This document shows positions 27,101 to 33,878 of a stretch of 64,000 nt of DNA, one piece after another. The stretch comes from Gracilimonas sp. (GTDB lineage Bacteria; Bacteroidota; Rhodothermia; Balneolales; Balneolaceae). The stretch covers positions 1,541,421-1,605,420 of the forward strand of contig NZ_JAEPPI010000001.1 of the NCBI RefSeq assembly GCF_017641085.1. Direction: 5' to 3'. The notes under the pieces were generated by a model. It searched no databases. It saw nothing but the letters and a program-made list of their open reading frames with translations, and had not been told where the DNA came from. Numbering within the stretch: the first letter of the stretch is position 1; every line of letters begins with the position of its first letter. Both the position numbers and the translations under genes were made by a program.

Positions 27101-27764
27101 ACAATATACTATGAGCTTTTTTCGAGGATTTAAACCCGATCTCCTTAAGACTTTTTTCCTCTTCCGACACCAACGAATTAATCTGTTTAAATAAATTATT
27201 CAAGTCCTCAACTAAATAAAGGGCCAATAATTCATCCTTGTTTTTAATATCTACGTCAAACTGCCCTGAAGGGTTGTAAAGCATATATACCAGTAGGATC
27301 AGCTGTTGTATACGGGCACAAGCTTGAAGATCTCTTAAAATTTTGAACAGTGTTAGATACTGAGATCCAAACTGTTTGGCGACACTTTCAGTAGTGTAAT
27401 CACTAAAACCTGTTAGCAGAGTACTTAGTGTCTCCTTTTCCAATTCAGACAGTTCTGGCCAAGTAAAATCAACTTTAGCCTCTGCACTTTCAAAACTTAA
27501 CGATACATTTTCTTCTCCTAAATGAGTCTTCAGTATATATTCTGAAAGCATGAGGGAGGCTCGAGTAGGTCTTCCTCTTGTAATGATATTCCAAATAACT
27601 TTTATGAGTGGATTGACATTACTAATGTCAATATGTTCTGGAAAATTACTTACCTCAAAAGGGAGACTTGAGTTGTAGAAGTCTTTTAATACTCCCGGAC
27701 TAACAATTTTTTTTAACTCCTTGTCAATTTCATCAATGTAGTACCCAGCTTTAAAATATGGCAT
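24105..27764 (-). CDS. Giant RecQ-like DEAH helicase
   Basis: 1219 residues, roughly twice a typical RecQ. About 1-295 is an unrecognised helical domain. The SF2 RecQ core follows: FRPGQESII at 304-312, Walker A PTGGGKS at 326-332, DEAH at 430-433, a GLTATAS motif III and QEAGRAGRDG (motif VI) at 681-690. A long insert (about 505-575) separates the two RecA lobes. After about 710 there are some 500 residues with no zinc cysteine cluster of a RecQ RQC domain and no HRDC that I can see. It is the first gene of a five-gene operon (helicase, coiled coil, McrB, McrC, small protein). Confidence 0.85.
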   Translation of the reverse strand: MPYFKAGYYIDEIDKELKKIVSPGVLKDFYNSSLPFEVSNFPEHIDISNVNPLIKVIWNIITRGRPTRASLMLSEYILKTHLGEENVSLSFESAEAKVDFTWPELSELEKETLSTLLTGFSDYTTESVAKQFGSQYLTLFKILRDLQACARIQQLILLVYMLYNPSGQFDVDIKNKDELLALYLVEDLNNLFKQINSLVSEEEKSLKEIGFKSSKKAHSILYECSSETGGYVISNLSKKNTEEVSENDFFLRVLTDRKLKYKRLGVLDEKEIEDRYSQDFLYDTDNQEKALLYFLRNIFRKSKFRPGQESIINRAFQDLDVIGLLPTGGGKSLTYQICGILQPGVSIIIEPINSLMKDQHDGLLSNGIDNAVFINSFNTKDEKEENLNNLVKSRFQFVYISPERLQMKEFRTKLDECSEFGVYYSYAVIDEAHCVSEWGHDFRHTYLNLAQNLKRFCKAKDNNLIFYGLTATASFDVLADVQRELEMPEDAIVTLPADAIDRKELNFNIIKFDEQLDEETLNNFFEREKEIGAVKHSKLKSSITNIPEELKKASDQLQLLDLGNNFFGKNKDGEYKNAGVIFCPTKSDKLKNGVLSVKDYLENHLQYLDIGTFFGGGDENSIRNNRVEREANSSVENQDDFMNNKKNLMIATKAFGMGLDKPNIRFTYHYSFTDSVESFYQEAGRAGRDGKPAICTILYYPEDIRTNYDFYENSFKGISREKEIIDEFLNEVKYEEGFYPNIIDRRAKEKHPEIGKVSFWNNRYLNVFGHFQQNPADRIQIVSIDLLRDLRTYDDFIQNFDKDKSKEIADSIIEILKEESNGEDYIEWLNTSSAPGIKTLLEVDNKSIHELRIGFNNNIVNELSEFLKPNNPEMEPRVIRAAYNFCGSSEEFIHNLLFQYRRHTNYQSSLTISDNSIEEIKSKFYQIRNTSDTLRAIYRLMIAGIIDDYVIDYYARFVMVKFQGKTDEDYFTNLEKYLKRYLGNESTERWMKIARSKEYEPALKRVLFTLTEFIDQEISEKRKRAIDYMQQLCEIGHEHGEKIFRENIVYYFTSKYARVNYLPKDTDGGRIENTEVVEKYLGYINNPPDNLGGEINNAKHLRGACENLRITMTRDNASIDLLTAYSYFALESQQSVDFESAMERPLIQQAIELYKKGFKSLQKNESWENILSLLQLFNSKVLDINPTISPVLDPLTNEILVFRTSNCLKKFLNQISYNE

Positions 27765-27787
27765 AAAACATACTTAAATAATGTTTT
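27765..27787. promoter_or_regulatory. Palindrome abutting the RecQ-like start codon
   Basis: AAAACAT (27765-27771) and ATGTTTT (27781-27787), perfect 7-bp arms with a 9-base spacer, begin at the base directly before the ATG. As DNA this could be an operator; as RNA, a weak hairpin over the ribosome site. Confidence 0.4.
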
Positions 27788-27858
27788 AACTCTAAGATAG
27801 ATAATGAAAATCTATTAATTATGCCATGTACTTTTGGGTAACAATATTGCGAGTATCA

Positions 27859-28598
27859 CTATTCTTTATTCAACAAATACTCTACAATATCTTTGGTATA
27901 AAGAATGAGTTCATACGCCTCTTTATCTGAGACTCTATTTAAGTTATGAACGGCATCATTTCGAACTCGTTGAACTTTGGATAGCTTTTCAATGTATTCC
28001 TTTGGAAGTACTTTCTCTTTCTTGGCAAACTCTTTTAGTTTTTGGAAGTAAATTCTTTATTCGCTTTAAGTGTTTGACCATCGATCAATTTCGTGGCATA
28101 ATCCCCGTTAATCAGACATAATTTGTTTCTGATTAAATCTTCTAATATTGAATTACAAAGTATAATAGCTGCATTTCTGCATCCATATAACCAAGCTTCT
28201 GTCGCTTCTTGAAAATAGGCTTCGAATTCTTTGTTTGTTACGTTCTTAACAGATACAAAAGTCGGACGAATCATTTTCGCCCTCTTCAGATAATCCCCAA
28301 CAAAATTCGTGATGAAGTCGGTATTATCTCCGCCAAAAATCTCATCATAATGATCCTCATCATCATACACTTTCCACAAAAAATCTATAACAGTATTCTT
28401 ACGTGTAATTGATGCGGTGTCTTTTTCATAGATCAGCTCCCCCGGATTCTCAACTAAGTATGATCTGATTTTGGGCATTAATTCATTAACACGACTCTTT
28501 TTATGTTCATCGAGTTCAATCATTTCTTGATCCGTGAACATATCAACGAAAAGATCTGCAAGTTCATCGAGTTGCTTATTAATTGATTTTGTACCCAT
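27859..28598 (-). pseudogene. Frameshifted DUF4145/HEPN-like gene
   Basis: The first frame (28598 to 28035, 187 residues) ends prematurely after KANKEFTSKN. The reading continues in another frame (KLKEFAKKEKVLPKEYIEK ... VQRVRNDAVHNLNRVSDKEAYELILYTKDIVEYLLNKE) to a stop at 27859. Together they give a product of about 245 residues with EATEAWLYGCRNAAIILCNSILEDLI and the closing RNDAVH motif typical of DUF4145-like HEPN-fold proteins. One extra T in the TTT run at about 28050 would restore the frame. Either a mutation, a sequencing error or programmed frameshifting. It lies between DarG and the RecQ operon on the same strand. Confidence 0.75.
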
Positions 28599-28648
28599 TG
28601 ACTACTCCCCTTCTCTGTTTCATATCAATACATACTTAAGCAGACATT

Positions 28649-29689
28649 CTAATACTTAAAATACCCCTCAAGATGTTTGTTGGCTATTTGTACGTGTTGG
28701 AGTGGAAATAATTCAGCTTTACGGTCTGACCATTGCTCAAGCTGTCTGGAGATTTCTTCAGGAGTATTCACTTTATATTTTCTTCGAATGAAATCAACGG
28801 TAGCCAGTAACTCCAAACCGTAGGTAGTTTGAAAGCCATCGATCAGGTCAGATAGCTTTTCAAGATGTGTTTTCTGATCTTTGGTTAACCTATCATCAAT
28901 ATAATTTTCTACTTCTGGTTTTTTGTTAACCACCAATTCCAGCGCTTCAAACGGTTTAACATCCATTTGCTCCATCCCTTTAAGGTAATACCCGTTAACA
29001 GCATCCAGTAAAAAACGAGCCTTTCCTGAATACGGACCATAATGGCCTTCTTTAAAATCCATATCTAACTGTGTTTCTCCCAACAGCTGTAAAAAATAGC
29101 ACAGTTTTTCAGAAGCAAATTCGCTGGCTTCTTCACCCATAGAGCGATAGTTGTAAAGCAAAGAAAGCAACATTGCTCTTGAATCAGTCAATTTCGAGGC
29201 GGAACCGTCTGTCTGTTTTTTCAATTCCTGCTTTACTTTTTTAGATGGCTCATACAATACTATTTCTATATCCAAATCCTTCAAGGAGGAAATAATAAGT
29301 GGCTTAACCAAACTCCAGTTTAACCCACCCTGACCGCAACCAAGGGGTGGAATAGCTATGGATTTTATTCCCAGCTCAGGAATACGTTTTCTCAAATCCT
29401 GCAAGCCTTCATCAATCCAGGATATTTTGGAAGCATTTCTCCAGTGCTGCTTAGTAGGGAAGTTGATAATATACCTGGGGTTTTCAATCAGGCTATGAGA
29501 ATGAATAAAAACTTTACCAGTTTGAACTTCTCCCTGTTCAACCGCTGCTTTATAGGCTTTGAAATTATCAGGAAATTCCCGTTTAAACTGCAAAGCAATA
29601 CCTTTCCCCATTACTCCAACAGTGTTTACCGTATTCACAATGGCCTCGGTATTGGCATTCAATATGTTTCCGGTTCTATAGGTGATCAT
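28649..29689 (-). CDS. darG: DarG antitoxin (macrodomain ADP-ribosylglycohydrolase)
   Basis: 346 residues. The N-terminal macrodomain (1-155) carries TEAIVNTVNTVGVMGKGIALQFK near 14-36 and PPLGCGQGGLNW near 112-123, the DarG-type ADP-ribose-binding loops. The C-terminal half (about 165-346; MLLSLLYNYR, KLCYFLQLLGE, GPYSGKARFLLDAVNGYYLKG) matches the DarT-binding domain of DarG. It removes ADP-ribose from thymidines in DNA and also sequesters the toxin. The start overlaps the end of darT by 14 bases. Confidence 0.93.
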   Translation of the reverse strand: MITYRTGNILNANTEAIVNTVNTVGVMGKGIALQFKREFPDNFKAYKAAVEQGEVQTGKVFIHSHSLIENPRYIINFPTKQHWRNASKISWIDEGLQDLRKRIPELGIKSIAIPPLGCGQGGLNWSLVKPLIISSLKDLDIEIVLYEPSKKVKQELKKQTDGSASKLTDSRAMLLSLLYNYRSMGEEASEFASEKLCYFLQLLGETQLDMDFKEGHYGPYSGKARFLLDAVNGYYLKGMEQMDVKPFEALELVVNKKPEVENYIDDRLTKDQKTHLEKLSDLIDGFQTTYGLELLATVDFIRRKYKVNTPEEISRQLEQWSDRKAELFPLQHVQIANKHLEGYFKY

Positions 29690-30368
29690 AATAGAGTTTC
29701 TTAGGGGATTTTCTGACTTCTATTTCCAACCCGTTTGCTTTGATAATACCCTTTACGGTTTGTTCTGCTTTTACATTGAATACTCCAATATAACAAATAC
29801 AAGTAACGGGAACATGTTCTTTGATTAACAACTCTGATTGCTTTTTATCTTTTCGATCAAGTTGTGTTTCCGTGTTACTCCAATCTTCGGCATAAATTGC
29901 CTCCCAATCTAATTTATCAAAATCATCCTCATCATTGAACATATAATCAGTCTTATACTTGCTATAAGCATGACCATTCGTAAAGAACCACTCACAACCC
30001 CCTGCTTTAATTTCATCTACATTCGTGATGAGGTAAATAATTTCTTCCTGCGGCACCTGCTCAATATCCTCCCAGCCGGTTGCAATGTTATAAAGCATGG
30101 GTGTTCGTGGGCCGAGATAAAAAGGAATATACTCTTCAAAAGTGCCACCCGGAGGATCGGGAGCTTGTACACTCCTGCGGTTTTTAATTAAAGTACTGCT
30201 GCCAATGGATTTATAATTTCGATCAGCATGCTTCGATCCGACCGTAGCGATTCCATGCTCCAGAATGTGAGACAAATTCTGGATGTGAGACAAATTCTGG
30301 ATGTGAGACAAATTCTGGATGTGAGTAATTCTGTATAGCCATATAGGTTCCGGTACTTTACTCATCAT
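29676..30368 (-). CDS. darT: DarT DNA ADP-ribosyltransferase toxin with expanded N-terminal repeat
   Basis: 230 residues, slightly longer than usual DarT. Motifs: YRITHIQN near 12-19, IPFYLGPRTPMLYNIATG near 81-98, and the catalytic-glutamate region KKQSELLIKEHVP (Glu179). DarT adds ADP-ribose to thymidine in ssDNA and acts in phage defence. The conserved first helix, normally one THI-N-L-HIL-HGI stretch, here has HIQNLS three times in a row (16-33), caused by an 18-bp tandem repeat. The two extra copies add 12 residues next to the NAD pocket. Activity of this allele is therefore uncertain. Confidence 0.92.
   Translation of the reverse strand: MMSKVPEPIWLYRITHIQNLSHIQNLSHIQNLSHILEHGIATVGSKHADRNYKSIGSSTLIKNRRSVQAPDPPGGTFEEYIPFYLGPRTPMLYNIATGWEDIEQVPQEEIIYLITNVDEIKAGGCEWFFTNGHAYSKYKTDYMFNDEDDFDKLDWEAIYAEDWSNTETQLDRKDKKQSELLIKEHVPVTCICYIGVFNVKAEQTVKGIIKANGLEIEVRKSPKKLYYDHL
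30267..30320. repeat. 18-bp tandem repeat, three perfect copies, inside darT
   Basis: Identical units at 30267-30284, 30285-30302 and 30303-30320, then a partial unit. Each encodes six residues in frame. Perfect identity suggests recent expansion; copy-number changes keep the frame. Confidence 0.95.
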
Positions 30369-30395
30369 TAACTTTTAATCAGTTTAATTAAACGA

Positions 30396-30656
30396 TTATT
30401 CCCCATACTGCGGATACACCTTCCCTTTTTCCGGTATTTCCGGATAGCCATTGGCATCCCGTATTTTTTCCCATTCCCAGGCATCTATAACCGCATCACC
30501 ATCGCAGTCTTCATAATAGCACATTTCCTTTAAATGGCCTTCTTCGTTTACTTCGGTTCGGTACTCGTCTTCTTTATACGCTCTCTCACAGTGTAAACAC
30601 CATAAATAACCGGATTCGGCTTTACCGAACATGTCTTCTCTATCTGTTGGACTCAT
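30396..30656 (-). CDS. Small zinc-ribbon-like protein
   Basis: 86 residues with two cysteine pairs, CLHC (20-23) and CYYEDC (46-51), consistent with one zinc site, followed by an acidic/aromatic tail (DAWEWEKIRDANGYPEIPEKGKVYP). No known family. It lies 9 bases after the zinc-finger gene and 27 before darT on the same strand, so it belongs to the same transcript. Confidence 0.6.
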   Translation of the reverse strand: MSPTDREDMFGKAESGYLWCLHCERAYKEDEYRTEVNEEGHLKEMCYYEDCDGDAVIDAWEWEKIRDANGYPEIPEKGKVYPQYGE

Positions 30657-30665
30657 TTTTTCAAA

Positions 30666-31622
30666 TTATTTGCATGAATGATTATGGTACTTTTCTTTTG
30701 AAGAAAATCTTTTTTGGCAATGAAAGCATAAAAACTCTCCGTTGTGTTTTACCGTATTACTTTCATCAATATTAGGTTTAGTTTTTATCTCCGGAGGGTT
30801 AGTTCTTATTTTTTTTGCCCTCTTGTCAATGCATCGATTTTCAAAATGTTGATTATAAGTTTTCATTGAATAGAACAATTTCCGACATCTTTTACATCGA
30901 ATTTTTACTTCCTCCTCCTTTTCTGAAGAATCTTCTTTCTCCTTGGCTTTTTGCTCTTCTCTTCTTTTATGCCTTTCAATAAATTCTTGTCTTTTATTAT
31001 CAAATAAGGAGGTTGAATACAATACGGCATCCTCAAACGTGTAATCCTTAGAACTTTGAATAAATGACAGAAGGTACGTCCCAGGATCGGTTTTTTTGAT
31101 ATAACAGGATTTATGAATAAGACCATCTAACTTTTTATCGCTAACACTCATCAAATAAGAGAATTGGTTCTTCCCATCTAAAATCCGACCCATCCACTCG
31201 TATTCGTATCCGCCTTCAATAGGGGTTTTGATCAAGTCCTCTAATTCAAATTTGTACCACTTTCCTTTGCCGGAGCGATCTTTGTAACCCATAGAGGATT
31301 CGTCTCCATTTGAAGTACAGGGGTGTTTCGGCCAGGGTGGTCCTAATTCATCAAAGTAAACTTTAGAACCGTGTTCGTTTTCGTAATAAAATACGTTGTC
31401 TCCGCAAACTGGGCAGTTTGCATTAGGTATTGTGAAACTACTCGGTTTCTTTCCATTTGATTCAAAACTCAGATTATTCTCAATGCGACTGATCTGCTGT
31501 TTTTTCTCGTAGGTAGTTAGTTCTCCGCATGCACCATCTATGTGAATAGGCGTAGCTACCCCGTCCATTTTACGAATAACTATGCGACCGCCACATTTTC
31601 TGCAAGTTTGGTAGTCATTCAT
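30666..31622 (-). CDS. Multi-zinc-finger protein with C2H2-like C-terminal fingers
   Basis: 318 residues from ATG 31622 (AAAGG-type site just upstream; an ATG at 31646 overlaps the KAP gene). N-terminal zinc knuckles: CRKCGG at 7-12 and CPVCG near 70. The middle is an unrecognised domain (about 100-200). A Lys/Glu-rich linker leads to two C-terminal fingers with C-x2-C and spaced His/Cys (CKRCRKLFYSMKTYNQHFENRC and CFHCQKRFSSKEKYHNHSC). This looks like a nucleic-acid reader. It starts 5 bases after the KAP NTPase and is probably its partner. Confidence 0.65.
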   Translation of the reverse strand: MNDYQTCRKCGGRIVIRKMDGVATPIHIDGACGELTTYEKKQQISRIENNLSFESNGKKPSSFTIPNANCPVCGDNVFYYENEHGSKVYFDELGPPWPKHPCTSNGDESSMGYKDRSGKGKWYKFELEDLIKTPIEGGYEYEWMGRILDGKNQFSYLMSVSDKKLDGLIHKSCYIKKTDPGTYLLSFIQSSKDYTFEDAVLYSTSLFDNKRQEFIERHKRREEQKAKEKEDSSEKEEEVKIRCKRCRKLFYSMKTYNQHFENRCIDKRAKKIRTNPPEIKTKPNIDESNTVKHNGEFLCFHCQKRFSSKEKYHNHSCK

Positions 31623-31626
31623 TAGG

Positions 31627-33852
31627 TTACCTTTCAGTTTTATCATCTTTTAAAAAATAGTAGGCAAAAACTTCTGCTAATCGCTCTTCAAAGGGTTCTT
31701 TATTTCTTCTGAATTCAATTCCCTTGGGATTCGACATTACTGCTCCATAGTCCTTTTTCAATGCCTCATAAACTATCTTCGGCGAAACCAATCGCTTTAC
31801 TGCGTTATACTGATCCATTTCAAAAAGCGAGTGTTCCATTACATCTTCTGGTGTATAAGTTTTTGGCATAAAAGACTTCAAAAACTCAATAGCATTAGAG
31901 GATTTATTGTCAATTGCATTTTCAATGAATTCACTAACTTCTTCAGCCGAGCCTAAACGCCAATGGTTCATAAGCAGAGCTGCATTATCTTTGATCTTTC
32001 CGTCCCTTAGGAAAAAAGCTCCATGTTTTTCTGCATCATTTTTTATTTGATCTGAAATTAGTTTTTGAACTTTTTTGAATTCATCTGGTTGGAGAATCTG
32101 TTCCTTGTCTTTATCCCTGTAAAGATCACGACTGATTTCTGCTGTTAGAATAATGTTTGAGCATTCATTAATTACTCTTTCAGCAGTTTCCAATCGGTTT
32201 TTTGGATCAATACTCTCAATAACAGTTGCAATCAGGTAAGAAGCTTTCCTGAGTGGAGAATTGAAATCCATAATTGCATCATCATACTTTCGGAACCGGT
32301 GGCCTAATTTTGAGAGCACGAAAGCCAGATTTGGTGAAGAAGTTTTGGTAATTTCTCTTTCATTTTCCTCAATTTTTCTTAGAAACGCACCCTCACTACT
32401 ATTTTCAATCAATTGAGTAGCTCTTTGAACACTAAGATCAACTGACTCAGTTGGTAGACCGATAATAAACTCCCCAACTTGCTGATCACTTAAATCCATT
32501 TTTGGAATTGAATAAGTGAAGTATCTGTCAAAATAGTATGAGGAACTGATTCTCTGTTTTCTGGCAAGCTCTTTTATGTCTGGCTTTTGACCTAAAAAAT
32601 CAGTTTGAATGCGTGGAAAAAGAGATGACAAAATGTTTCTTACTGATTCTCCCTGATTTTCTAACAGAGACTCCCTTTGCTCAGCCTCTTTTTTTTCCAC
32701 TTCTTTAGGATCAGGAAATATTGAATCTTTTTCAGAGGATATAAAAAGGTCTTTGTTTTCATAAACATTCTCATATATATCTGGGTAACAGATCCGTAAT
32801 CCTTCAATCATTAATAAGTCATGTAATCGTACTTCACCCTTTAGAATAGGTACAGAAAAGGTTAATGCATTCAAATAACGTTTGACTATTCTGGGAGTAT
32901 TTAACTTATCCTCTAAACCGTTCTGTATTGAGTTCACTATGTCATTGTTCTCATCTTCACTAACATAAATCGAATTATTTGCGATGATTTCATTTAATCC
33001 AGGATATAGTATCTCACCGTAGAGGTCCGTTCTTTGCACTTTTGGCAGATTAAGTGGCACCTGGATTATTTTATCTAAGAAATCACGACCTGAATCAGGA
33101 TATTTAGGTTCGAGTGCTTTAGATACAATGGTAGGGTCAAATCCTAATACATAAATTACGTTATCGAAGTCCGCAGTAACCTTTAGTAAACCGAACAATA
33201 CTTGAACTTCCTCACTATCTAATCGGTCGATATCGTCAATAAATACGATATGTTTTTTACCGGTTTTACTTAACTGCTCACTAATTCTCTTTTTTTGTTT
33301 TTCAAGAGATTCGGAATTTTTGAGAGACTCTTCCAATGAATTTATTGCAGGGGAGAAATCTGTATCATTAACAAAATCTTTACCCTTGCCAAATTTGTCT
33401 TTGATTTTATCCCATCCACCAAGTTGTGAAAACATGGCTAAACCTGTAACCGGCTCAGCCAAGGCTACTATGAGTCCTGAATAAGCCAACAGTGTCTTAG
33501 CAATTTTCTTACCTTCCTTGTCTAACTTATGACTAATTCCCTGAGCAAATTGTTTAAAAAAGCTGTTGAGTAAGTGCTCCTCATTCTTATACCGCCATGG
33601 ATTAAAATCTATATATAATGCTTCACCCTCATGTTCTTCATTCAGATAGTATTTAATGAAATTAATGACAGAAGTTTTGCCATCTCCCCATTTACCGTAG
33701 ATACCCACTGTTAGATGATCCGGTGTACTTTTGCCTATAAGAATTTTTGCCACCCGTTTAGCAAACTCATCACGACCGAATTTATCTTGTGCAGGATCTT
33801 CAAGTGCCAGATCGGTTATTACCTTATCAATTTTTTCTTCCCCTTCACCCAT
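31627..33852 (-). CDS. KAP-family P-loop NTPase
   Basis: 741 residues. Walker A GKWGDGKTS at 53-61, the FNPWRY strand near 83-88 typical of KAP NTPases, and Walker B HIVFIDDIDRLD at 201-212. A hydrophobic stretch (about 118-142: LLAYSGLIVALAEPVTGLAMF) is inserted between the motifs, as in membrane-associated KAP proteins such as PifA. The C-terminal 400 residues are helical and unrecognised. KAP NTPases act in several phage-exclusion systems. The next two genes encode zinc-finger proteins with gaps under 10 bases, forming a possible three-gene module. Confidence 0.85.
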   Translation of the reverse strand: MGEGEEKIDKVITDLALEDPAQDKFGRDEFAKRVAKILIGKSTPDHLTVGIYGKWGDGKTSVINFIKYYLNEEHEGEALYIDFNPWRYKNEEHLLNSFFKQFAQGISHKLDKEGKKIAKTLLAYSGLIVALAEPVTGLAMFSQLGGWDKIKDKFGKGKDFVNDTDFSPAINSLEESLKNSESLEKQKKRISEQLSKTGKKHIVFIDDIDRLDSEEVQVLFGLLKVTADFDNVIYVLGFDPTIVSKALEPKYPDSGRDFLDKIIQVPLNLPKVQRTDLYGEILYPGLNEIIANNSIYVSEDENNDIVNSIQNGLEDKLNTPRIVKRYLNALTFSVPILKGEVRLHDLLMIEGLRICYPDIYENVYENKDLFISSEKDSIFPDPKEVEKKEAEQRESLLENQGESVRNILSSLFPRIQTDFLGQKPDIKELARKQRISSSYYFDRYFTYSIPKMDLSDQQVGEFIIGLPTESVDLSVQRATQLIENSSEGAFLRKIEENEREITKTSSPNLAFVLSKLGHRFRKYDDAIMDFNSPLRKASYLIATVIESIDPKNRLETAERVINECSNIILTAEISRDLYRDKDKEQILQPDEFKKVQKLISDQIKNDAEKHGAFFLRDGKIKDNAALLMNHWRLGSAEEVSEFIENAIDNKSSNAIEFLKSFMPKTYTPEDVMEHSLFEMDQYNAVKRLVSPKIVYEALKKDYGAVMSNPKGIEFRRNKEPFEERLAEVFAYYFLKDDKTER

Positions 33853-33878
33853 GGTTATTAATAGTGTTTCGTTATGGT

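Noticed and set aside
30267..30320. Short CRISPR-like array
   Set aside because: The units are contiguous 18-mers without spacers and lie in frame inside darT.
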